A DNA stretch of 47,187 bases from NCBI RefSeq assembly GCF_041601295.1, contig NZ_JBFIII010000006.1, positions 1 to 47,187 of the forward strand. The letters are read 5' to 3'. The stretch is from Immundisolibacter sp. (GTDB taxonomy: Bacteria > Pseudomonadota > Gammaproteobacteria > Immundisolibacterales > Immundisolibacteraceae). This document shows, piece by piece, positions 16,329-23,338 of this stretch. The notes beneath the pieces were generated by a model. That model was not told where the DNA came from. It ran no database searches and saw nothing but the letters and a program-made list of their open reading frames with translations. The first letter of the stretch is position 1; every line of letters starts with the position of its first letter. The position numbers and the translations under genes were made by a program.

Positions 16329-17390
16329 GTGCCCCAAAACAATCCGAAACGCCGTAAGGCCACCGCTCCCACCGCGAGTCGCACAACTCCGGCGACCAGA
16401 GTGTTGCTTATCAACGGTCTGGATGATCTGAGCAATGCCACCATTGTGGGAATTTCCAATGGGGTGCAGTTTTCTTACACCGGCAATATCGACCTGATGG
16501 GCGATCTGGGGCACCCGAACCTTTCCGTCAGCCAGTTATTGCTCGGCTGCCTGCGTGAGGCGCCCATCAAAATGGCCATGCCCGCGGTCATCTTCAACTG
16601 TATTGCCGACCCGGACAGTCACGGTCGCAGCCTGGACCGGGCCAGTGAACTTCTGGAACAGGCCCGCGTGCCGGTGCTGAACCGGCCCCAGAACGTACGC
16701 AAGACCACCCGGGACAATATCTATCGACTGCTGCATAACACGCCGGGCCTGGTGGTGCCGCGCACTGTCCGACTGGCGCCCCGGCGTCTGTCGGATATCC
16801 GTGCCGCGATGGCCGACGGCGACATCGGAATGCCGTTTCTGATTCGTCCGGCGGGCCAGCATGGCGGGGCCGGTTTGCTCAGGGTCGACAGCGAATCCGA
16901 TCTGGGGCAGCTTGAGCGTTTCGCCTTCGATGGCCGTGGCTACTACCTGACCGAGTTCGTGGATTTTCGCAGTCCGGACGGGCTGTACCGCAAGTATCGC
17001 CTGATCATGCTGGATGGCCGGGTTTATCCGCGCCACTTGATTGCGTCCGACCACTGGAACATCCATTCCCGCAGCCGCAGTACGGTGATGCAGAACAATC
17101 TTGAACTCATTGCGCAGGAGCAGGCCTTCCTCGACCATCCAGAGCGGCACTTCAAGGAGTCGGTGCAACAGGCGCTGGCGCAGATTCGGCGCGAACTGGA
17201 ACTCGACTATTTCGGGGTGGATTGTGGGCTCAATGCCGATGGCGACCTGGTGGTTTTTGAAATCAACGCCTGCGTTAACGTCATCCAGCGCCACCAGGCA
17301 CCCTTTGGTTATCTCAACGCAGCGGTAGAGCGCATTCGTACCGGCGTCATCGAAATGGTGCTGCGTCGCGACCGTAATCGCAGTGCCTGA
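16329..17390 (+). CDS. ATP-grasp ligase, RimK-like
   Basis: Carboxylate-amine (or thiol) ligase working through an acyl-phosphate. I favour the GTG at 16329 (353 residues), where plausible coding begins; the start is uncertain because no ribosome site stands out. Residues 24-125 form a pre-ATP-grasp domain (TRVLLINGLDDL). The ATP-binding core includes PFLIRPAGQHGGAGLL (169-184), YYLTEFVD (205-212), the YRKYRLIMLDGRVYP stretch with basic residues, and the metal-binding D298 and E311-I-N313. The segment LIASDHWNIHSRSR is shared with ATP-grasp domains found fused to or near TPR proteins, as I recall. It overlaps the next methyltransferase by 8 bp. Substrate unknown; it could join an amino acid to an acid made by this cluster. 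Confidence 0.8.
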   Translation: MPQNNPKRRKATAPTASRTTPATRVLLINGLDDLSNATIVGISNGVQFSYTGNIDLMGDLGHPNLSVSQLLLGCLREAPIKMAMPAVIFNCIADPDSHGRSLDRASELLEQARVPVLNRPQNVRKTTRDNIYRLLHNTPGLVVPRTVRLAPRRLSDIRAAMADGDIGMPFLIRPAGQHGGAGLLRVDSESDLGQLERFAFDGRGYYLTEFVDFRSPDGLYRKYRLIMLDGRVYPRHLIASDHWNIHSRSRSTVMQNNLELIAQEQAFLDHPERHFKESVQQALAQIRRELELDYFGVDCGLNADGDLVVFEINACVNVIQRHQAPFGYLNAAVERIRTGVIEMVLRRDRNRSA

Positions 17391-18129
17391 ACGGGACGGC
17401 TACCGCGAGATTTTCAACCACCGCGGCGGCGCCTACCATCGCGCCATGGCGGATTGGCCGCGGGCACGCCAGCTGGAGTTTCAGCACATGCTGACGGCCG
17501 CCCGGGTGCGGGCCGGCATGACGGTGTGCGACGTCCCCGCCGGCGGCGGTTATCTGCGCGATTATTTACCCACCGATGTCCTGTATCTGGCGGTCGAGCC
17601 CTCATTGCCCTTTGCGCGCCTGTGTGGGCCACCCGGTCAGGTGGTGCTCAGCGAGATCGAACAGTTGCCCTTCGTCGGGGACAGCGTCGACCGTTTTATC
17701 TGCCTGGCGGCCCTGCACCATGTGACCGACTGCGCCGGCTTCTTCAGCGAAACCCAGCGCTGCCTGCGGCCGGGTGGGCTTCTGGCGCTGGCGGATGTAG
17801 TCGAGAACTCGCCGGTCGCCCGATTTTTGAATGACTTTGTCGACACACACAATCCGGCCGGACATCGGGGCCGCTTTCTGTCCACGGATACCGAGCGGCA
17901 ACTGCACCGCGCGGGCTTGAGGGTGGAAACGGCGCAGCGAATTGCTTACCCGTGGACATTTCCCGACCGCCCGGCCATGGCCCGCTTCTGTGCCTTGCTG
18001 TTTGGGCTGGAATCCAGCGAACAGACCACGCTGGCTGGCATCGACCAGTACCTCACGCCCCGCCTGACGTCGCACGGCGCCAGTCTGACCTGGGAGCTGC
18101 GCTTCCTCACAGCGGGCAAGTTGCCCTGA
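17383..18129 (+). CDS. Class I SAM-dependent methyltransferase
   Basis: A 248-residue methyltransferase starting at a GTG inside the last codons of the ATP-grasp gene (8-bp overlap), so the two are almost certainly co-translated. Motif I is TVCDVPAGGGYLRDYL (about 47-62). It is followed by YLAVEPS (acidic ribose contact), IEQLPFVGDSVDRFICLAALHHV (partly: LPFVGDSVDRFICL) and LRPGGLLALADVVE, the typical type-11 order. A C-terminal helical segment (PDRPAMARFCALLFGLE) may form the substrate lid. No membrane segment or signal peptide. Pairing with an ATP-grasp enzyme suggests methylation of the ligated product or its precursor, as inference. Confidence 0.85.
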   Translation: MPERDGYREIFNHRGGAYHRAMADWPRARQLEFQHMLTAARVRAGMTVCDVPAGGGYLRDYLPTDVLYLAVEPSLPFARLCGPPGQVVLSEIEQLPFVGDSVDRFICLAALHHVTDCAGFFSETQRCLRPGGLLALADVVENSPVARFLNDFVDTHNPAGHRGRFLSTDTERQLHRAGLRVETAQRIAYPWTFPDRPAMARFCALLFGLESSEQTTLAGIDQYLTPRLTSHGASLTWELRFLTAGKLP

Positions 18130-18279
18130 TGTGTATTGTGCCGGCATACCCGCGGCTGCGGCTGGCTGGACCGGCGCGCGGGTCGCGGCCTGTCCCGGGT
18201 GACCCAGCAACGCGAATGCTATCCTGCCTTCGAACCTCGAGACCAATCCAGTTCATCCCGCTTGCAGAAACGGAACGCC

Positions 18280-19749
18280 ATGATTTATCGCACCACCAAA
18301 CCCTCGGCCCTGATTCCGCCGGCGACTAAAGCCGTCTTCTGGTTCGGGGTCGCTTCACTGACCTTGAGTGCTTGCGGCGAGGCCATCCCGGCGCTACCCG
18401 AGGTGCCACAGAAGATCATCGCGCCGGGCATTGCAGCGCATCTACAGCGGACACATCGGGCCGCGGTTGAGCTGCCGAAGGACGTCGACGCGGTCGGCAG
18501 TTACTGCATGACATTGCAGACCTACCCACCGTCCGCGGCGTTGTCCGTTACGTGTTACGAACATCTTCAGGGGCTCAAGCCGGACAACTTCAAGTGGCTG
18601 TATTACCAGGCGCTTGCCCAGGGTCAGGCCGGCCAGGCGGACAAGGCCAGGGCCACGCTTGAGCGCGTGCTCGAGCGGGAGCCGGACTATATGCCGGCGC
18701 GCCTGCGGCTGGGCGCGGCCCAGCTTGGCGCCAAACAGCACCGCCAGGCGGTGGCAAGCTTTCAGGCGGCGATCAAGCAAAGTCCGCGCTCGGCGCAAGC
18801 TCACTTCGGTCTTGGCCGGGCGCTGGAAGCGAGCGCCGACAAGGACCAGGCAATCAAGGCCTACCGACAGGCCCTGGCGATAGCGCCGCAATTTGGCGCG
18901 GCCAATAGGGGCCTGTCGCGTTTGCTGAAGGATGCTGGGAAGGCCGGTGAGGCACGACGTTATGCGGCCCTGGCCCGACGTTTCCGGAACATCGGTGCAC
19001 CTGAGCCTGACCCGTTGCTCAACGCCCTGCGTCGGCAGGATCAAAGCGCTGCTGCCTATGCACGGCGTGCTGACGCCTTGGCCGCCAAAGGCAGCCGGGC
19101 CGCGGCGATCAAGGCGCTTGATGCGGCGCTGGTCAGCGACCCGACGTTCCTGCCGGCTCATGTCCGTTTGATCGATCTGTACCGGCAGCAGAAGGCCTAT
19201 GACAAGGCGGAGTTCCATTACCGCAAGGCCCTGGCCTTGCGCCCGACGGCGTATGTGGCGGAAATCAACTACGGTCGTGCATTGCAGGACCAAGGCCAAC
19301 TCGACAAGGCAGCGGTGGCTTACCGGAATGCGATCAAGGCCGATGACACACGTGCCGCCGGCTACCTGCTACTGGGGCGAGTGCTCGAACGCCAGGGCAG
19401 TACCAGCGAGGCGCTGAAACAGTTTCGGGCCGCTGCAAAGAAAAAGCCTGCTGCGGCGATGGCGCACTTCGAAACCGGACGTTTGCTGCTCAAGACCGGC
19501 CAGCTGACGGCTGCCGGTGCGGCGTTCGACAAAGCCGCTGCCAACTCGGCGAATCCCGCCTTGACCCTCCTGAGCATTGGCAACCTGTACGGCGAAGCGA
19601 AGCAGCCGACGCACGCGCTCAGCCGCCTTGACCAGGCCAAGCAGCGGGCCACGGCCAACGGACAGAAGCGGCTGCTAGCGGCAATCGAGAAGGCGCGCGC
19701 GAAATGGCAGGCCGGTGGCGCCAAACCCGCGCCCGCGAAAAAGAAATAA
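18280..19749 (+). CDS. TPR-repeat lipoprotein
   Basis: Predicted lipoprotein of 489 residues from the ATG at 18280. A short hydrophobic signal ends in the lipobox LSAC with C32 as the lipidated residue. From about residue 100 to 470 there are roughly ten tetratricopeptide-like repeats (for example YYQALAQGQAGQADKARATL, AHFGLGRALEASADKDQAI, FHYRKALALRPTAYVAEINY), ending in a Lys/Ala/Pro tail. TPR arrays bind proteins, so it could be a periplasmic scaffold or an outer-membrane-associated adaptor. It follows the methyltransferase by 150 bp on the same strand, and TATCCT at 18220-18225 could be its own -10. It resembles TPR proteins of exopolysaccharide systems, but no such system is visible. Confidence 0.8.
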   Translation: MIYRTTKPSALIPPATKAVFWFGVASLTLSACGEAIPALPEVPQKIIAPGIAAHLQRTHRAAVELPKDVDAVGSYCMTLQTYPPSAALSVTCYEHLQGLKPDNFKWLYYQALAQGQAGQADKARATLERVLEREPDYMPARLRLGAAQLGAKQHRQAVASFQAAIKQSPRSAQAHFGLGRALEASADKDQAIKAYRQALAIAPQFGAANRGLSRLLKDAGKAGEARRYAALARRFRNIGAPEPDPLLNALRRQDQSAAAYARRADALAAKGSRAAAIKALDAALVSDPTFLPAHVRLIDLYRQQKAYDKAEFHYRKALALRPTAYVAEINYGRALQDQGQLDKAAVAYRNAIKADDTRAAGYLLLGRVLERQGSTSEALKQFRAAAKKKPAAAMAHFETGRLLLKTGQLTAAGAAFDKAAANSANPALTLLSIGNLYGEAKQPTHALSRLDQAKQRATANGQKRLLAAIEKARAKWQAGGAKPAPAKKK

Positions 19750-19844
19750 CGTCAGCTCCAGGGCCGGCCAGCAGGGCGGGGCATTGGTGCGATGTCGTCG
19801 GCGTGGTGCCGCCCGCGGCGGGTGCCTGGACATTTTTGGTGACG

Positions 19845-19864
19845 GGCCGGTGTAAACGCCGGCC
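19845..19864. terminator. Strong hairpin between convergent genes, possible bidirectional terminator
   Basis: GGCCGGTG (19845-19852) pairs with CGCCGGCC (19857-19864) around a TAAA loop, giving eight base pairs with one T-G wobble. It lies in the 188-bp gap between the converging TPR lipoprotein gene and the BphX-like gene. A T5 run occurs just before the stem and there is no T-tract after it, so intrinsic termination is uncertain. Confidence 0.35.
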
Positions 19865-19937
19865 TCTGCTGCCGGTAACCCCGCGCAACAACTGCGCACC
19901 GCAGGTTTGCTCGGACGGGGGATGCCCTGTGTCAGCT

Positions 19938-20375
19938 TCAGCTGTTGGGCTGGGCACCAGCCGACGCCGTGGCCGGGAATAATGCCCGCCACGCGATGAC
20001 CGCCCAGGCGATCCACACCAGATGAATGGCAATGGTAATCACGCCCATCCAGGCGACCTCGTGGCTCCAGGTGATGCTGTAGAAATCCCACACGCCGTCG
20101 ACGACCTCGGTCACGATCACCACCGGGATCACAGCCGCATACCGCAGCGGATCGCGCGCCCCCCACAGCGCTACCAGACCGATGGCGCCCAGCTGGATGC
20201 CAACGATGATCCAGGCATCCTGCAGAAGTTGGAACACGGGCTCGCCGCTGTGCAGGTCGACCCCCGGATACATCGAGCCGAGGAAGGACGCCGTTGCAAA
20301 CGGCAGCGTGCCCACAAAATTGAACACGGCATAAAAGATGCCGATGGCAATGAAAAAGCTGCGGGCGGTTTTCAT
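19938..20375 (-). CDS. BphX-like small membrane protein
   Basis: A 145-residue protein with four hydrophobic segments (about 7-28, 55-73, 80-97 and 112-135), including the acidic/aromatic stretch VVDGVWDFYSITWSHEVAW. Size, topology and this segment recall the BphX family, named from biphenyl-degradation operons and of unknown function; I am moderately confident. The ATG has an excellent ribosome site (GGAGGA six bases upstream). No aromatic-degradation genes adjoin it, and it stands as a single minus-strand gene between convergent TPR lipoprotein and metK. Confidence 0.6.
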   Translation of the reverse strand: MKTARSFFIAIGIFYAVFNFVGTLPFATASFLGSMYPGVDLHSGEPVFQLLQDAWIIVGIQLGAIGLVALWGARDPLRYAAVIPVVIVTEVVDGVWDFYSITWSHEVAWMGVITIAIHLVWIAWAVIAWRALFPATASAGAQPNS

Positions 20376-20484
20376 GACATTCCTCCATGTGAGCGGGACG
20401 GCACGTCAGAGTAACGCCCACCCTGAGTGATGATCAGGACGGGCACAGTATGGCAAATCGGCGGGGTGATGGTCGCCGCGGGAT

Positions 20485-21645
20485 CTAGCCGGCTGCCGTG
20501 CGCAGTGCAGCGGCCCGGTCAGTGCGCTCCCACATGAACTCGGCCTCGTCCCGGCCGAAGTGTCCGTAAGCAGCGGTGGCCTGATAAATCGGGCGCTTCA
20601 GGTCCAGCATGCGCAGGATGCCGGCCGGGCGCAGGTCGAAATGTTCACGCACCAGGCGCGTGAGCACAGCGTTGCCGGCGTTTCCGGTGCCAAAGGTGTC
20701 GACCATGATGGAGGTCGGTTCGGCGACGCCGATGGCGTACGAAAGCTGCACTTCGCAGCGCTCGGCCAGGCCGGCAGCGACGATGTTCTTGGCTACGTAG
20801 CGGGCGGCATAGGCGGCCGAACGGTCGACCTTGGACGGATCCTTGCCGGAGAACGCGCCGCCACCGTGGCGAGCCATGCCACCGTAGGTGTCGACGATGA
20901 TCTTGCGCCCGGTCAGGCCAGCGTCGCCCATCGGGCCGCCGATCACGAAGCGCCCGGTCGGGTTGACATGAATCGTCGGCTTGTCCGACAGCCACTCACC
21001 CAGCACCGGCTTGATGATTTCCTCGATCACCGCCTCGCGCAGGTCGGCCTGGCTGATCTCGGGCGAATGCTGGGTGGACAGGACGACCGTGTCGATGTGT
21101 ACCGGCTTGCCGTTTTCGTAGCGGAAGCTGACCTGGCTTTTGGCATCCGGGCGCAGCCACGGCAGGCTGCCGTTCTTGCGCAGTTCGGCCTGGCGGCGTA
21201 CCAGGCGATGGGCGTAGGTGATCGGCGCCGGCATCAGCACGTCGGTCTCGCGGCAGGCATAACCGAACATCAGACCCTGGTCGCCGGCGCCCATGTCGTC
21301 CGGATCAGCGCGGTCGACGCCCTGGTTGATGTCCGACGACTGCTTGCCCAGCGCATTGAAAACGGCGCAGGTTTCCCAGTCGAAGCCCATGTCCGAGCTG
21401 GTGTAGCCAATGTCCCGGATGACGCCACGGATGATGTCCTCGGCTTCGATGTAGACGCCTGGCGTTACCTTGATCTCGCCCGCCACCATGGCCAGGCCGG
21501 TCTTGGTCAGGCTCTCGCAGGCCACGCGCGCGTCCGGATCCTGCGCCAGATACGCATCCAGGATGGCGTCGGAAATCTGGTCGCAGATCTTGTCGGGGTG
21601 GCCTTCGGACACCGATTCGGAGGTAAATAGATAACTATCGGACAT
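20485..21645 (-). CDS. metK: S-adenosylmethionine synthase
   Basis: Makes SAM from methionine and ATP in the cytosol, as a tetramer. I chose the ATG at 21645 (386 residues, MSDSYLFTSESVSEGHPDK); an in-frame TTG two codons upstream is less likely. Signature segments are GHPDKICDQISDAILD at the N-terminus, GAGDQGLMFGYA (about 117-128), DTVVLSTQHSP and GGGAFSGKDPSKVDRSAAY (about 260-280). It lies 78 bp downstream of the 5-formyl-THF ligase gene. I saw no SAM or SAH riboswitch in that gap. Beside a methyltransferase-rich region it may help supply SAM, though it is a housekeeping gene. Confidence 0.98.
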   Translation of the reverse strand: MSDSYLFTSESVSEGHPDKICDQISDAILDAYLAQDPDARVACESLTKTGLAMVAGEIKVTPGVYIEAEDIIRGVIRDIGYTSSDMGFDWETCAVFNALGKQSSDINQGVDRADPDDMGAGDQGLMFGYACRETDVLMPAPITYAHRLVRRQAELRKNGSLPWLRPDAKSQVSFRYENGKPVHIDTVVLSTQHSPEISQADLREAVIEEIIKPVLGEWLSDKPTIHVNPTGRFVIGGPMGDAGLTGRKIIVDTYGGMARHGGGAFSGKDPSKVDRSAAYAARYVAKNIVAAGLAERCEVQLSYAIGVAEPTSIMVDTFGTGNAGNAVLTRLVREHFDLRPAGILRMLDLKRPIYQATAAYGHFGRDEAEFMWERTDRAAALRTAAG

Positions 21646-21723
21646 GGTCAAACCCTCAGGGGTGCGGATGGGCTGCGGGGACTGGCAGAGGGGGGGCGCA
21701 TTAAAACACAGCCAGAAAACCCC

Positions 21724-22362
21724 TCAAAGCGGCGTAAATGCCCACACTCGCTGCTCGCTGACCACCGCGTCGAGCGGAATGTCCCAGACCCGCCGCGGCA
21801 GGTTCGCTAACCGTTGCAGGTTGAAGGCGGCGCCGACCAGGCGCGGCCTGCGCCAGGCATGGTTAAGGAGAAAGGCGAAGCTGCGGTCGTAGAAGCCCCC
21901 ACCCATGCCCAGGCGATTGCCGCTCCCATCGAACGCCACCAGCGGCAGTATCACAAGATCCAGCATGTGCGAGTCCAGCCAAGCGCTTTTCTGTGCAACA
22001 GGCTCGGGAATGCCAAAGCGGTTATGGCGTAACGGCGCCCCAGGCCACCAGCGGGCGAACTGAAGCCGTCCGGGTCGTTGTGGAGACAGAATCGGCAGGT
22101 AGCAGGCTTTGCCGGCGGCAATGGCGCGCAACAGGGCGGGCAGGGGATCGATTTCGCCGTCGGCCGGCCAATAGCCAGCCACACGCTGGGCGCGCTGGAA
22201 GGCGGGCAATGTGGCCAGTTGCCTGGCCAGCGCCGCGCTGGCTGCCAGACGCTCGTGGCGCGGCAGCTGCCTACGCGCGATGCGCATGCGTCGGCGCAGC
22301 GCCGGCAGGGAAGCAGCCGACGACACGCCGTCGGCTGCCGGGGGATTAGTGGGCCCCACCAC
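21724..22362 (-). CDS. ygfA: 5-formyltetrahydrofolate cyclo-ligase
   Basis: Converts 5-formyl-THF to 5,10-methenyl-THF using ATP in folate metabolism. The family motifs are RLRFARW-like GRLQFARWWPG, the substrate/ATP segment LVAFDGSGNRLGMGGGFYDR, and the C-terminal VWDIPLDAVVSE. The ATG at 22362 (212 residues) lies inside the predicted 3' end of the 6S RNA; a GTG at 22326 (200 residues, VSSAASLPALRRRMRIARRQL) lies clear of it, and the E. coli protein begins nearer the MRIARRQ position. The true start may therefore be 22326 or later. As in E. coli the gene sits immediately downstream of 6S RNA and is probably read through from the zapA side. Confidence 0.93.
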   Translation of the reverse strand: MVGPTNPPAADGVSSAASLPALRRRMRIARRQLPRHERLAASAALARQLATLPAFQRAQRVAGYWPADGEIDPLPALLRAIAAGKACYLPILSPQRPGRLQFARWWPGAPLRHNRFGIPEPVAQKSAWLDSHMLDLVILPLVAFDGSGNRLGMGGGFYDRSFAFLLNHAWRRPRLVGAAFNLQRLANLPRRVWDIPLDAVVSEQRVWAFTPL

Positions 22363-22541
22363 TTGTGCCGTCGTGGATCTTCACTCTTGAACCGGGGGTT
22401 CAAGGCGGAAGCAGGAGACGACCTTCAGGCTTCCCGCTACCAGGGCGGTCTTGCACACCGGCCATCGATCAGCTTCCAAAGCTCGCGCTTTGTGGTTCAA
22501 GAAATAGTCTGATCCGCTAACGAACACCGCAGTGGGTACCC
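22354..22541 (-). ncRNA. ssrS: 6S RNA
   Basis: Regulatory RNA that mimics an open promoter and sequesters sigma-70 RNA polymerase in stationary phase. Position: between zapA and the 5-formyl-THF ligase gene on their strand, exactly the E. coli arrangement. Sequence on the minus strand: the 5' arm CCCACTGCGGTGTTCG then AGCGG, matching GAUGUUCGCAAGCGG of E. coli; a conserved 3' hairpin CTTGAACC-CCC-GGTTCAAG (22386-22404), almost identical to E. coli; and a 3' arm GTGGTGGG that can pair back with the 5' end. These arms give about 188 nt against 184 in E. coli. Exact ends are estimated from the closing stem. Confidence 0.88.
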
Positions 22542-22561
22542 GATGCGGATCATCACCCGGA

Positions 22562-22870
22562 TTAGGGTGCGGGCTCAAGTGCATGCAAGGCTGAGCTCAG
22601 TCGGGCCTCAAGTGCCACCAGGCGCTGCAAGGCAGTGGCTTGCTCGCTCAGCGCGGTGCGCGCCTGCATCAGTTCGTGCACCAAATTGAGCGCGACCACG
22701 ACCAGTAGCCGGTCGTTACCGACCACCCGCCCGCCGCGGGCCTGCTCACGCAGCCTGTCGTTCAGGTGCCCGGCGCAAGCCAGCAACTCGGCGCGCTGGT
22801 CTGGGGGGGCGGCAATCACGTATTCGCTTCCGAGTACCCGCACGGTAACGCCGCTGGCTTCTTTGCTCAT
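22562..22870 (-). CDS. zapA: Cell division protein ZapA
   Basis: Small FtsZ-associated protein that bundles protofilaments at the Z-ring. The 102-residue length and the sequence fit the family: an N-terminal globular part with VTVRVLGSEYVIAAPPDQRAELL (partial: VRVLGSEYVIAAPPDQ), LNDRLRE, then NDRLLVVVALNLVHELMQ leading into a C-terminal coiled coil (EQATALQRLVALEARLSSAL). Its start overlaps the stop of the ZapB-like gene by 4 bp, so both Z-ring factors are co-translated, and the 6S RNA follows immediately after its stop. Confidence 0.93.
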   Translation of the reverse strand: MSKEASGVTVRVLGSEYVIAAPPDQRAELLACAGHLNDRLREQARGGRVVGNDRLLVVVALNLVHELMQARTALSEQATALQRLVALEARLSSALHALEPAP

Positions 22871-23088
22871 GGCTGCTCCATGTTCTTGAGCCGGGAGATC
22901 ATTCCCTCAACCCGGTTGCGGGCGGCTTCGGTTTTGTCCACCAGATCCGCTCGCTCGGTGAGCAGCTGCTGGTGCCGGGCACGCATGGCGCGGTATTCAA
23001 GGGTGAACTGCTCTACCCGCCGCACAGCTGCCTGCAAGCGCTGCTCCAGTGTCACCAGTGAATCGGTGGTCGGGTCCTGTTGTGCCAT
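22867..23088 (-). CDS. ZapB-like coiled-coil protein (TIGR02449 type)
   Basis: A 73-residue protein that is almost entirely one predicted coiled coil (LEQRLQAAVRRVEQFTLEYRAM, then LLTERADLVDKTEAARNRVEGM, quoted in part). The ending IxRLKxMEQ matches my recollection of the TIGR02449 family found upstream of zapA. By analogy with ZapB it probably links ZapA-bound Z-rings to other partners; this is inferred from neighbour and shape. First gene of the unit with zapA, 6S RNA and the cyclo-ligase. Confidence 0.8.
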   Translation of the reverse strand: MAQQDPTTDSLVTLEQRLQAAVRRVEQFTLEYRAMRARHQQLLTERADLVDKTEAARNRVEGMISRLKNMEQP

Positions 23089-23139
23089 GGTTCGTGCTCC
23101 AAGGTGAGCGCTATGCGCAGTGCGGACCGGCGCGGCGGT

Positions 23140-23166
23140 ATTCTAGTGGCCTGCTTCTTACATCAA
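23140..23166 (-). promoter_or_regulatory. Candidate promoter for zapB-like/zapA/6S unit
   Basis: On the minus strand, TTGATG (23161-23166) and TAGAAT (23140-23145) resemble sigma-70 -35 and -10 boxes, but the spacer is only 15 nt. It lies about 50 bp upstream of the zapB-like start in a 250-bp divergent region that holds no gene; the pepP promoter should be here too, but I cannot place it. Confidence 0.3.
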
Positions 23167-23338
23167 TGAGCATGATCAGACCGATGGATTCCGGCTCAGG
23201 GCAAGGCGCGAACCGCAGCGACCGGCGTCGGGATTGCGAGGATGCGCAGCGCCACCGTGAGCCGGAAGACGCGCTTTCATGTTCCGGTATTTGTAAAGCA
23301 GACCAGTGAGCCCCACCGCAGTTAGTTGACTATTGCCC

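Noticed and set aside
20560..21630. Long open frame opposite metK (356 codons)
   Set aside because: An antisense shadow of metK in high-GC DNA, with no recognisable domain.
21646..21723. Possible SAM or SAH riboswitch upstream of metK
   Set aside because: The 78-nt leader shows none of the conserved core sequences of SAM-I, SAM-II, SAH or SAM/SAH riboswitches that I could recognise, and it is short.
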